A DNA stretch of 64,000 bases from Cutaneotrichosporon cavernicola (taxonomy: Eukaryota; Basidiomycota; Tremellomycetes; Trichosporonales; Trichosporonaceae): NCBI RefSeq assembly GCF_030864355.1, contig NC_083398.1:1984001-2048000 (forward strand). Direction: 5' to 3'. Under the pieces are notes generated by a model. It was not told where the DNA came from and ran no database searches. It saw only the letters and a list, made by a program, of their open reading frames with translations. The position numbers were made by a program, and so were the translations under genes. How positions within the stretch are numbered: the first letter of the stretch is position 1; each line of letters begins with the position of its first letter. Shown here one piece after another: positions 23,196-33,720 of the stretch.

Positions 23196-24091
23196 ATGCA
23201 CTGCTTACGGCACCTCGCCCTCCTCTCCGTCCTCGTCCCCTTCCCGGTAAGTCTTTTCCATCCCAGGTCACTGAGTGCTGACATGTCCCCGCCCATGGAC
23301 CTTGACCATGACCATGCCGATCGGTACGCAATACCCACAGTCGACATCGCCGTATCTGCTCCTCCTTGTAGCGATGGTGGCGTATATGGCAGTCAGGCCA
23401 TGCGGATACTGCCTAGCCACGGTGAGTAGGCTCGTCGCTTGCGGCACTTCACATACCTATACCTTCCTTCCGTCCCACCACACTCGCCCTTCGCCCTTCC
23501 TTCCTCCTCCTCCGTACCTCACCAAAATACGCCACAAACCACTAACCTCAGCTTGCTGTCGTCTTCTTCTCCACCTCGCCCTCGTCTCCCTTCCTCGCCG
23601 CCCTCGGCCCTGACCCAGAACCCACCCTAGCCCCACCAAACCCCGACCTACATCTCTCGTCCCCAGTCCCAGACCGCGGAGCCTTCTATCTCAACGGAGG
23701 AAGAATCTTTGACCCAGTCCTCGAAGGATATGCGGCCATGCAAAAGGTCTGGGTATCTGAAGTTGCCAAGGAACGCCCAGCCACGCTGCCAGCCACGCTG
23801 CCGGCCAAGCCGCTGCCCAAGTGGTATCATGACCTGCGTCTTGGCGGTGTTGGCCTGGTGCTCGACTTTGGGTGGCGTCGCACGGATGAGGGACTGGCGT
23901 GGGAGCTGGCTGAGCAGAAGTACGCGGCCGAGGTTGCGCAGTATCGCCGTGCAGCGCGGGCTGAGCGGCAGGGCGAGAAGAAGGAGCCAAAGGAGGCGAA
24001 GGCGAAGGAGGTGAATGCCAAGGTGGAATCAGGGAGTGGAAGTGGAAGTGGGAGTAGATGGATTCGCTCGCCGTTTGTTGGTGCTTGGTAG
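23196..24091 (+). CDS. Small membrane protein with acidic/basic C-terminal helix, unrecognised
   Basis: I do not recognise this protein. Three exons join in phase: 'MHCLRHLALLSVLVPFP', then a hydrophobic exon 'STSPYLLLLVAMVAYMAV' ending in 'RPCGYCLAT', then 'LAVVFFSTSPSSPFLAALG' and a long last exon. Two hydrophobic segments within the first 60 residues suggest a membrane hairpin or a cleaved signal followed by one anchor. The soluble part has 'RGAFYLNGGRIFDPVLEGY' and 'WYHDLRLGGVGLVLDFGWR', both with the look of a conserved small domain. After that comes a charged helix rich in Ala, Glu and Lys, a Gly-Ser linker and 'RWIRSPFVGAW'. The long first intron (about 90 nt) may hide another exon. 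Probably real, given codon usage and phase-matched introns, but orphan here. Confidence 0.6.
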
Positions 24092-25752
24092 TTGTTTCGT
24101 CGTTTCGTCATGCATGTACATCTAGTTGTGATAGTGTGTGCATTTCAGGGAGGTTTGTCTCGTTAATGACCGGGGAAGCAGCCGAATATCCAACCTAGTG
24201 TGTTGATGGAAGCTTAGAAGTGGAAGCATGGTCGGCCCGCTTTCCCGCGTTGTTTGATCCTGTCGTATCTTTGCCGGCCACGACCGCCCCGCTCAAATGG
24301 CAAAAGCGGCCCGGAAAATCCGCCGCACACTAGTCCCGCCCCAACACCACCCAAGCCACCACTCGCCAATGCACGCCATGCATCAATGCGCATGCAGACT
24401 GAGAGACACACACACCACATACAGTAATTTGTACCTCACACCTGGGCTTCTTTGATTATTTTTTTTTTTTAAAAAAAAACAAATGCTGTTGGGAAGAAAA
24501 GGTCATGCATCGCTTGCTGAGGTGCTGAGCTTGGTGATGTCAAGAGGATCAGAGGATCAGATATCAGAGTTGGATGGATGAGCGGATGCAGATCTGTTTA
24601 CATGCCTTGCCCACCTGTGCACCTGTGGCCACCTTGACGACTTCTTGGGGCTCCAACTTGATCCGAGGATAAGCTGGACAATTTGACAATACAAACAAGG
24701 GGTGGGTCAATTTCGGCCAGAACGGCGTTCTCGGCGACACTCCGGCTAGATCCTAAAACATTGTACCTGGGTCCCCACCACTTGGTCACCCAATAGCCTA
24801 TAGCCTTATAGCCTGTGCGCGCGAAGATCTGCAGTCCTGAATCCTTGAATGCACGGTGCTCGCGTGCTTTGCTACTCCCCTTTGGAGGCTAGGCTTGGAG
24901 GCGTAATCGTAAGCGTAAGCGCTGGCGTGAGTGTGAGGCGTAAGCGTTGATTGTGCGTGCCCGACTCACTCTTGTGACAATGTCCAGGAGATCAGGAACG
25001 GCCAATTTGCGGCAATGGCATAGAGTAGGGATAAGTGGACGTTAGGGCAGACCACATGATCTCCTCCGTTCAGGCCGTCCACTTGCCAATGGCTAACACA
25101 CTGACAAAAGACACTGTTTTTCACTCAAAAGCTCTTTCATAACTACATTCATCCATCTGTCGTCCAAGTGATCAAATACTAGTGGTCAAGTGAGGCTTTG
25201 ATGCGTGTTGGCCCAAAGTAAGAGGTAGGAGGTATGAGGTAAGGTGCGGCTGGCATGAATGGAGCATAGAGCGAGCAGTGACGAAGATTTGGGCCTAGAC
25301 CCTGAAATTGATTCGGTCACCATGCCTCATCCATGGTCTAGGGTCAGGGTAGACTATAGTATGGGCGCATTCATGTTCCCGCTCAACTGACATTCTACTG
25401 GCCTTTCTTGGCCCCACAATCTATGACTCAAAGTCAACTTGTCCCTTGTCCCCTCTCCTCTCCCCTACCCCCCAGCCGCTCACTTGACCCCACCCCCACT
25501 CATCCTCATCATCCTCATCACCCTCATCACCCTCATCCTCCCCAAGAAACATCTCTTCATCTTATACTTCTACATATTTCCCTCCACATCTCCCTACTCA
25601 TCCTCCACTTGATCTACATCCTCTAGACAACCTCACATCTTAACAAAGCCGTTCAACGATCTTAACGTTGACCAGCGGCCTCATCTCTCCTCCCTAGACT
25701 CTCCTACCCTTCCTCCTCAGCTCCAACCACCCCTCACTTCCTTCCCCTCGCA
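24092..25752. other. Long intergenic region upstream of glycogen synthase
   Basis: About 1.66 kb without a gene. A T-run joined to an A-run lies at about 24459-24479. Repeated GTAAGCG/GCGTAAG words occur near 24905-24950. From about 25438 to the glycogen synthase ATG the top strand is strongly pyrimidine-rich, with CATCCTCATCAC-type repeats (25500-25545), and probably forms the promoter core and leader. The length suggests extensive regulation, as expected for a nutrient-controlled gene. Confidence 0.5.
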
Positions 25753-28300
25753 ATGGCCGTCCAGCGTAACGTTCACCAGCCGCTCCTCTTCGAGTGCGCT
25801 TGGGAGGTCGCAAACAAGGTCGGCGGTATTTACACCGTCATCAAGACCAAGGTTCCAGTCACTGTCAAGGAATATGGAGACCGGTGAGTAATCCTGACCA
25901 TCCTGACTGTCACCGGTGCGATGGCGTGTGCGCCCCCCGTCCAAAGTGGTTGGTACGAGGCGCACACGCACTGTCCTGCACATGACGACTCTCACCAAGC
26001 GAACAAGCACTGACATCAAGTTACTGCCTTATCGGGCCCCTTAGCTACAAGACTGCCCCCATCGAGGTCGAGTCGATGGAGCCGTAAGTTGCCGACTCTG
26101 TGGAGCCGAGTGGAGCGATGGTGCCATGTGCTAATCTGCAGCGAGCCGGGATCGCCGATGGAAGGCACTCTCAACGCGATGCGCGACCAGGGCGTCAAGT
26201 ACCTCTACGGCCGTTGGCTGATTGAGGGTGCCCCTACAGTCCTTCTCTTCGACACGGCCAGTTGCTACAACCGGTACGCTAACAAGCTCACAACGAGCAG
26301 GAGCTGACCAATAGCATGGATGAGTGGAAGGGTGACCTCTGGAACGTGGCTGGCATTCCGACGCCCCCCACCGACCACGAGACCAACGAGACGCTCGTGT
26401 TCGGCTACATGGTCGCATGGTTCCTTGGCGAGGTGAGCTGCGACCCCGAATTCAGCTGAAACCAGTTCTCTGGCCGCTGCCTTGACACTGCCATTATTGC
26501 CCACTTCCACGAGTGGCAGGCTGGTCTTGCCATTCCCCTCTGTCGCAAGCGCAAGATTGACGTCACCACCATTTTCACCACCCACGCCACGCTCCTCGGC
26601 CGCTACCTTTGCGCCGGCAGCGTTGACTTTTACAACAACCTGCAGTACTTTGACGTCGACCACGAAGCGGGCAAGCGCGGCATCTACCACCGGTGAGCTT
26701 GAACGTGTCCGAGTAGCAGCTGACGGCAGCTACTGCATTGAGCGCTCAGCGGCGCACTGCGCCGATGTGTTCACGACCGTCTCGCACATCACGGCGTACG
26801 AGAGCGAGCATCTGCTGAAGCGCAAGCCTGGTGAGTAACTCGGCCGTAACCTCCATGAAGCTAACATCAGACGGTGTCCTCCCCAACGGCCTCAACGTCG
26901 TCAAGTTCGCCGCGATGCACGAGTTCCAAAACCTCCACGTCAAGGCCAAGGAGAAGATCAACGACTTTATCCGCGGCCACTTCTACGGACACTACGACTT
27001 TGACCTCGACAACACGATCTACATGTTCACCGCTGGCCGGTACGAGTTCCGCAACAAGGGTGTCGACATGTTCATCGAGTCGCTCGCTCGCCTCAACCAC
27101 CGTCTCAAGGCGATGAACTCTAAGATGACCGTCGTAGCGTTCATCATCATGCCCGCGGCAACCAACTCGTACACGATCGAGGCGCTCAAGGGTCAGGCCG
27201 TCACTGGCCAGCTCAAGGACGTTGTCAAGCAGATCACGGACAGAATCGGCAACCGTCTCTTTGAGCACGCGGCGCGGTACGACGGCACGCACGGTACCGA
27301 GGTCCCCAAGGCCGAGGACCTCATGTCGGCCGAGGACCTCGTGTTGCTCAAGCGCCGCGTGTATGCACTCAAGCGCAACTCGCTCCCACCTGTTGTCACC
27401 CACAACATGCAGGATGACGACAACGACCCCATCCTCAACCAGATTCGCCGCGTGCAGCTGTTCAACCGCACTTCGGACCGCGTCAAAGTCATCTTCCACC
27501 CCGAGTTCCTCAACTCGAACAACCCCATCCTCGGCCTCGACTACGAGGAGTTTGTGCGCGGCTGCCACCTCGGTGTCTTCCCGTCGTACTACGAGCCGTT
27601 CGGCTACACGCCCGCCGAGTGCACTGTCATGGGCATCCCCAGCGTCACGACCAACTTGTCTGGTTTCGGCTGTTTCATGGAGGACCTCCTCGAATCGCCC
27701 GAGGACTACGGCTGCTACATTGTCGACCGTCGCGGGCAGGGTATCGACGACTCTGTCGAGCAGCTTACGCAGACGCTCACCGAGTTTACGACCAAGTCGC
27801 GTCGCCAGCGCATCAACCAGCGTAACCGCACCGAGCGTCTTTCGGAGCTGCTCGACTGGAAGTCGCTTGGTCTCGAGTACGCCAAGGCGCGCCAGCTCGC
27901 TCTCCGCCGCGCATACCCCGACTCGTTCAACGACGACGAGCCCGAGTTTACGGGTGTCCAGAGGGTCGGTGTACCTCTCTCTGCGCCCGGCTCGCCGCGC
28001 TACCGCTCTGGCATGATGACTCCTGGCGACTATGCGACCCTCACCGAGGAGATGGAGCACCTGAACACGAGCGACTACAAGGGTGTCAAGCACCCGTGGC
28101 ACTGGAACAAGGATGACAGCGATGAAGAGGACGGCTACAACTTCCCTATCGCGGGACTGAAGCCTCGCGGGCGCTCGGACTCGCTGGCATCGGCCATCTC
28201 GGGCACGATGACGCCGGGCGGCAAGCACTTCCTGGATGACAAGGACCTGGAGCATGCCGACAAGAAGTTGGAATCGCACTCGTCTACGAACGGAAACTAA
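25753..28300 (+). CDS. GSY1: Glycogen synthase
   Basis: Transfers glucose from UDP-glucose to the non-reducing end of glycogen in the cytosol (glycosyltransferase family 3). The N-terminus has '[20 protein letters not shown]', the UDP-glucose-binding K-x-G-G region. Further marks are '[20 protein letters not shown]', '[19 protein letters not shown]', '[20 protein letters not shown]', '[20 protein letters not shown]' and the C-terminal '[19 protein letters not shown]' with the catalytic Glu pair, then '[16 protein letters not shown]'. The regulatory arginine cluster is visible as '[20 protein letters not shown]'. The tail carries likely phosphorylation sites ('[18 protein letters not shown]', '[11 protein letters not shown]'). 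Five or six short introns lie in the first 1.1 kb and the last exon is long. Full length for the family. Confidence 0.96.
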
Positions 28301-29281
28301 GCTTGGGCGTGGGTATGATTGAGTTGTGGTGAGAGGAGAGGACAGATGGGAGTGAGTGAAAATGGCTCCGCTGAGTGATGACGATATGATCCGTAGCGTA
28401 ATAGCCCCAGACCTAGGTTATGCAATGTGGGTATGTGTGTGTGATTGTTTGTGTGTTGAGCCGAGTTTGGCTGCTAATCTTGAATCTGAATTATGGGCCG
28501 GCTGTCGCTGAACCGGATGCGGTTGATAAGAATGCTTTGCTTACGGATGACAAGTCGCCAGACTAAAGGTCAACGGAAGGTCAGCAATGACTTAGCCGCT
28601 AGTAGGAGGGTGAACCAGACATTGCCGCGTGCTGCCGCATCCTGCCCAGTGCCGAGTGCGCCGAACAGTTATTGGTCAGTGACACGGTATGCTGAGTTGT
28701 CACATCTCATCCATCAGCCATCAGCTCAGCAATCCATCTATTTGGAGCGATTACCTTTGCTAGTCAGCACCGGGTTCTCCGCCACCAACGCCCATTAAGC
28801 GGCGATTAAACCTTTTGACTGCGGTATTTCAATGACGCCATTCCGCTTTTCACTTTCTGCGATGCCCAACCTCCACCTCGGCCTCGTGACCCTGTATCTT
28901 ACCTCGGGTACCGGAAGCTAAGGGGAAGGCAGAGCATCCCGTCGCCGCACGCCGCTCGGCGATCGGCGTCGGCCAGATAATCATCCAAGTTAAAGAGTAT
29001 ATATATAAGATTCCAAGATTCTGAGATCTACTTCTCATCATCATCACCACCCCTCAACCATTATCGGAACCGGAGTCATCAGGTCATCAGGTCAGAGCGC
29101 TGCCATAAATAGACTTTGTATCGACATTACTTAACAGCTTGCTTGCAAGCTTCCAAGCTCTCAACAAGTTTTCCCCCACACCTTCTCTCCCTCCTTCCCT
29201 ACCATCTCCCATCTCCCAATAGCCTCCCAAGTCACCGCACACAATCCTCTTCCTCCTTGGGCCCAGACCCCCAAAGCCGCA
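28301..29281. promoter_or_regulatory. Intergenic region with a TATA-like run
   Basis: About 980 bp between two plus-strand genes. A TATATATATAAGA run lies at 28997-29009, about 275 bp before the next ATG. Farther right are ATCATCATCACC and TCATCAGGTCATCAGG words and a pyrimidine-rich leader. No coding frame is convincing. Confidence 0.45.
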
Positions 29282-30997
29282 ATGTCCTACTTTCCACACA
29301 CTGCCGGCACTTCCAGTACCGCCGACACGCGCGACACATATGAAGATGAAGCGCGCGACAAATTCGCCGAAGACGACACGGACGTCATCTTCGGCGTCCC
29401 CCCAAGTCGGGCAAACTCACCTGGCTCACCCCTCTCGGCCCGCTCTGCCCCGCTTTCTCCAAGCTACTCGCGTCCAGGCGTGACACGCACAATCACTCAG
29501 GGGACGGTGGCATCCCGCATCTCACGGGTCGTCATGAACCCCGAACGAGAATGTGCCGAGGGCCGACACGAGGAGAAGATGGAGCCTCCGGCTTACATCA
29601 AGAAGTATGCGTACCACTGTGCGTGATATCGGAAAGATATCGGAAATAGTGCTGACGCCAGTCTTCTCGCCGGAGATTAAGCCGTTCCGAGCACTCGTGC
29701 TCAAGGTGCTCGTGGGGGTGATTGTGATTACTACGTTCATCATGTGGGCTGCGGCGCCATTTTACTGGGGATCGCGTGAGTGATGACCAATGGAATTCGC
29801 TGATCCCAGTGTGGAAGGCCAACCATTACACGGACAGGCTCGCGATTCGAGTAGTCGACCGCGATGGCGGCGAGATCGGCTCGGCTGTTACCGCGTTCCT
29901 ACTCTCCCAGCGAAAGAAGTTTGGACTGGGCTACTTTGTCACCTCGCCTTCGGAATTCCCAACCGACGCAGAGCTGTCCCACAACATCGTGCAGGAAGGC
30001 GCATGGGGCGCAGTGGTCATCAATGCCGGCGCAACGGCAAACCTAGCTAGCGCACGGGCAGGGGGTAACACGTCATACGACGGCCGCGACGCGATCCAGT
30101 TCATATACGCACAGGCGCGAAACGAACTCGCGAGCGGAAGTTACATGCTCCCAATGGTTACGGCTCACCTCAACGCTATCACCGACACCGTTGGAGTACA
30201 GAGCGTCGCCTCGTTCCTCCAATCCGCTGATGAGGCTGTACTGCGCGCGGCCCCTCCTTCGACCCTCTCCTCCCCAGTCGGATGGAACATCGTCAATCTC
30301 CGACCGTACAACCAGCCGGTCGCGCAGGCTATCACCCTCGTTGGACTGATTTACATGCTCATCTTCTCGTTCATCTGTACAATGGCGAATAATGGGGCGC
30401 GCGAAATCATCTCTCCTTACCTCTCAAACAAGGCGTATATCACATACCGCATCGTCGCCCCTCTGCTACTCTATCTCCCACTCTCGCTATTCTTCGCAAT
30501 GGTATCACTGCCATTCAAAGTATCGTTCGACGCTCACTTTACCTACGCCGGCGGCTTCTTCCTCTTCTGGATGGTCATGTTCCTCGGCATGGCCAGTGTT
30601 GGTCTAGCCACAGAGTTCCTGATCACGGTCATTGGGCCTAAATTCGTCTCCTTCACCCTCATCCCACTCATTATTGCAAACGGTACGTCTCCCCGCTCCA
30701 ACAAAGCTGATACAAGTATCCGTCGCTTCCTTGCCGCACGAACTCCAGCCCTGGATTTATCGGTATGGTGTGGCCATGCCATTCTACAACTGTAACCGGG
30801 CCATCCGGGCTATCATCTTCGACACCAAGAACGACCTGGGCCAGAACTTTGGTATCCTCCTCGCTTGGATCGTGTTCAGCATCCTCACCAACTCGGTCAC
30901 GACGTACCTCTATAGGCGTAAGGCGGTGAACGAGCATATGAAGGACGATGGTGAGCAGGAGAAGGATATCGCCTTGCCCGATGGGCGCGTCGTGTAA
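29282..30997 (+). CDS. Sng1-type DUF3533 membrane protein
   Basis: A multi-pass membrane protein of the DUF3533 family, whose yeast member Sng1 affects resistance to nitrosoguanidine and 6-azauracil. The N-terminal 100 residues are cytosolic, Ser/Pro-rich and acidic. A first membrane helix, 'LVGVIVITTFIMWAAAPFYW', precedes a large loop with 'RLAIRVVDRDGGEIGSAVT' and 'GAWGAVVINAGATANLASA'. The family motif 'GWNIVNLRPYNQPVAQAITL' leads into the C-terminal membrane block: 'VGLIYMLIFSFICTMA', 'PLLLYLPLSLFFAMVSLPFK', 'FFLFWMVMFLGMASVGLATE' and 'FGILLAWIVFSILTNSVTTY'. At least three short introns are present; the one after 'PFYWGS' joins to 'LWKANHYTDRLA'. A transport function is often assumed for the family but not shown here. 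Confidence 0.88.
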
Positions 30998-31455
30998 CCC
31001 GACATCATATCCGAATAGAGCCGTTACTAGACTACAGAACATGTATACCTAATGCTGTCGCTCGTTAGTCGCAACATGCGGTGTTCTGCTGGAGAGCGTG
31101 CGGTGACGTGGGATGTGCACCTGGCCCATTGTTTAGTATGGTAAGTACAGTACTTCCCATCATGTCTGAGGAACAGACCGACCAGGACCAGTTATCCCGT
31201 ATCGCGGCGCAAACGTGTGTTGTGGAGCAACGTTTCTTCATGGTATAGGTGTGGCGACGGGCTCATGACAGACGCCCTAACGGTCCTTGAAGAACTGCGT
31301 CGATTCCCGAGGCAAGTCGAGTAGACGCGACCCAAGCTAACAGTGTGAGCTGTCATTTGTCATAGCGCCAATATCACGCCCCTCACTCAGAATAGGCCAT
31401 TAGAAAGTTAGACTTGGATCCTAGCATACATCCACGTACAACACGTCCCAGCCCG
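30998..31455. other. Convergent intergenic region, nothing seen
   Basis: 458 bp between two convergent genes. No repeat, RNA gene or plausible coding frame is visible. Confidence 0.5.
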
Positions 31456-32124
31456 CTAATACTCGCCCGCCTGCGCACCGCCACCACCGACATGCCACAG
31501 CTTGAAAAGGAGCCAAAGGGCCACGACGGCACCGACAATCCATGCGATGGTGCGGTACTGCCGCAGGGTCGAGTTTGAGGCTATGCTGCGACCATGGTGG
31601 CGCGAGGTGGAGAGGAGCGAGTTGGCGAACTGCGAGAAGGTGCTGTTCTGGGGTCAGTGGGGAGGCGAGGGAGGATAGGCGAGGGGCGCGGAAGAGAGAG
31701 TGCGGTGGTGGAGTGAACGAGGAGGAAGGCGAGGGGAGAGGAGAGCGAGACGCAAGGGTAGTGAGTGAGAGGACAAGGACGAGGAGAGGAGACGAGTGCG
31801 CCAGCTGAGCGAACGGAGCTGAGCTGGTGAGGGACAGGCGCCGCCGCGCGAGTGGGGAGCGGATCGGGAAGGTGAGGAAGATTCATGAACAACGATCACA
31901 CTCTACGACACTCACCGTCTGGTCGAGCTGGTTGTTCTGCCGGCCCGAGTCGTCTAGGATATCAATCGTGACCTGACATCAGCAGGTGTGCGACGCCACG
32001 ACCCACCGAACGCAAGTTCTTGATCTTGTTGTGCAGCGAGCTCAGCTCTTCCTCGTTCTGCTGCTCGAGTGTCTGGTCTGTTGTGCTGGTGTGAGCTAGG
32101 CCGGGGTGGAGTAAACCTTGGCAT
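31456..32124 (-). CDS. SFT1: Qc-type SNARE, Sft1/Bet1-like
   Basis: A tail-anchored SNARE for Golgi or ER-Golgi vesicle fusion. Four short exons join to about 111 residues: 'MPSTTDQTLEQQNEEEL', 'SSLHNKIKNLRS', 'VTIDILDDSGRQNNQLDQT', then 'FSQFANSLLSTSRHHG' and the C-terminal anchor 'IAWIVGAVVALWLLFKLW'. The coiled SNARE core has the expected heptads, and the zero-layer Gln lies in the 'GRQNNQLDQ' region. The size and the lack of an N-terminal domain fit Bet1/Sft1/GS15. The rather long post-SNARE linker resembles Sft1 more than Bet1. The start was set by the only ATG that keeps the frame across the first intron, with its 3' splice site at CACACCAG. Confidence 0.8.
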
Positions 32125-32418
32125 TGCGGTGGCAGCGCGTCGGCGCGGATGGGAATGCGGCAGTCGAGCCGGAAGATCGTATGCAGAGAGCGGGAGGAGA
32201 CGATAGGATAATGAGAAATAGGAGACGAACAGACGAACGGACGAAAAGACGAAGAGACGGAGAGATGGAGTGTAGTAGTGTGGATGATGGATGATGTGGA
32301 TTCAGTTGTGTAAGTGAAACAAAGCCCCGGTGGAGGCTCAGTGGCCCTTGGTGGCAAATTGAGCCCAATAATACCGATCCCATTAACAATAACAGCAAAA
32401 TCCATGCATCTACTAATA

Positions 32419-33473
32419 CTATGAATGATCCTTGTTCAGGAGGAGGAAGATGGCCACGCCGCCTAGCAGCGCGACCTTGAGTTGTGGGAAGTCGTTCTGC
32501 CGTCAGTGTGCTACCCCTCAAGACTTACCATTGCAATCGTAACGTAGCCAACGTATGGAAGGAAGCTGGAGTTAGCTTGTACTGGATTCTCGTGCCTGTC
32601 TCGTATACTTCGCGCTGCCTATGGGTCTCCGTCTCCTCCGTCTCCGGCCTTCCGGATTCACTTACAGCCCACGAACCCACCCCCCATTGCGCCCCTCCCT
32701 CCCTACCTCCCGCTACCTCACGCCCCAAACACTCTCTCCCTCCCCCGACTCACCCTTGCACCTTGCCAACAACGAGGTCGGCGTCAAGCCATTCCGGACC
32801 GCGGTACAGCGCAACGTCGTCGGCGCCGTTGTTGTCGCCCTTGGTGAGGAGCATCTGTGATCCGTTCGGTCTGGTGTCAGCTCAAGGTGCGGTCAAGGAG
32901 TTAAACGTACGAGAGATGCGACTCGATGACGCGATGCACAATCGGTGTGCCGTTGGGGTCGCCAGGCCTGCGGTCAGCTCTCGTCGACTCGGACAGCTGT
33001 TTCATTCAATTAATTGAATTGCTCGCCGCTTCCTATGCCGAGGCTGGGTCGGCTTGCAACCAGCTCTCCCACCCCACCCCACCTCAGCTCGCCCCGGCCC
33101 GACTCCCGCCTCACTTCGCGCGCACTCACACCTTGTACACGGTAATGTCGCCAATATCGAATGGCGTGTTAGCAGGGTTGGTCAGGAAGAGGATGTCGCC
33201 GCGGTAGAACGCCGGTTCCATGGACCCGCTGTTGTCAGCTCAGGTGCCGTATGAGGGACGCACGAGAGCACCACGACAATGGGTGACTCCGAGTTGGTCA
33301 CGAGACACAGCGCCTTCCACATCATAAGGCCGGACGCGACGACATTGAGAAGGTTGAGCAGTTGGAAGAGTACCTGCTATCAGCGAGCTCGCGTACAGGC
33401 AAGGTCGTCGCGAATCGCAACTCACTCCGTGAACTCCGAGTTTTCGGATACGGGCAATCTCTTCTCCGAACAT
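32419..33473 (-). CDS. SEC11: Signal peptidase complex catalytic subunit Sec11
   Basis: Cleaves signal peptides in the ER membrane. Spliced from about six short exons. The N-terminus '[16 protein letters not shown]' precedes the membrane anchor '[19 protein letters not shown]' and the catalytic box '[20 protein letters not shown]', which contains the active-site Ser of the SGSMEP motif. '[20 protein letters not shown]' carries the His that replaces the bacterial Lys. The end, '[17 protein letters not shown]' followed by '[17 protein letters not shown]', is the expected C-terminal hydrophobic segment. The gene is divergent from the TrpRS gene, with 247 bp between start codons and a CACGTG in that space. 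It is on the same strand as, and close behind, the SNARE gene. Confidence 0.93.
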
Positions 33474-33591
33474 GGCGGGTAGAAGGGGTGTGGGATGATG
33501 GTGAGCACAAGGTTAAGAGGGTGATATCAGTCAGTCACTATCAACTATTGACGACACCGTACGTGGCTTGCCTTTCCTGGCACGGAGATTC

Positions 33592-33597
33592 CACGTG
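33592..33597. promoter_or_regulatory. CACGTG palindrome between SEC11 and WRS1
   Basis: Perfect CACGTG in the context GATTCCACGTGTCC, 124-129 bp before the TrpRS ATG and about 119 bp from the SEC11 ATG. Same core and similar distance as in other promoters of the window. Confidence 0.5.
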
Positions 33598-33720
33598 TCC
33601 ATATCCGGTCCTCCCGCTTTTCCCCATCTCTCGATCGAGTCGCGCTTCGAGTTCCAGCCCAACACAGCACAACATTGTTTCTCACATCTCCCACTTCTCC
33701 CACCTCCCCACCCACAAACA

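Noticed and set aside
26867..28279. 470-codon open frame antisense to glycogen synthase
   Set aside because: It lies wholly inside a certain conserved exon. The strong C/G bias at third codon positions of the sense frame removes stops from the opposite strand, and the translation is Val/Leu/Arg/Glu-rich with no recognisable domain.
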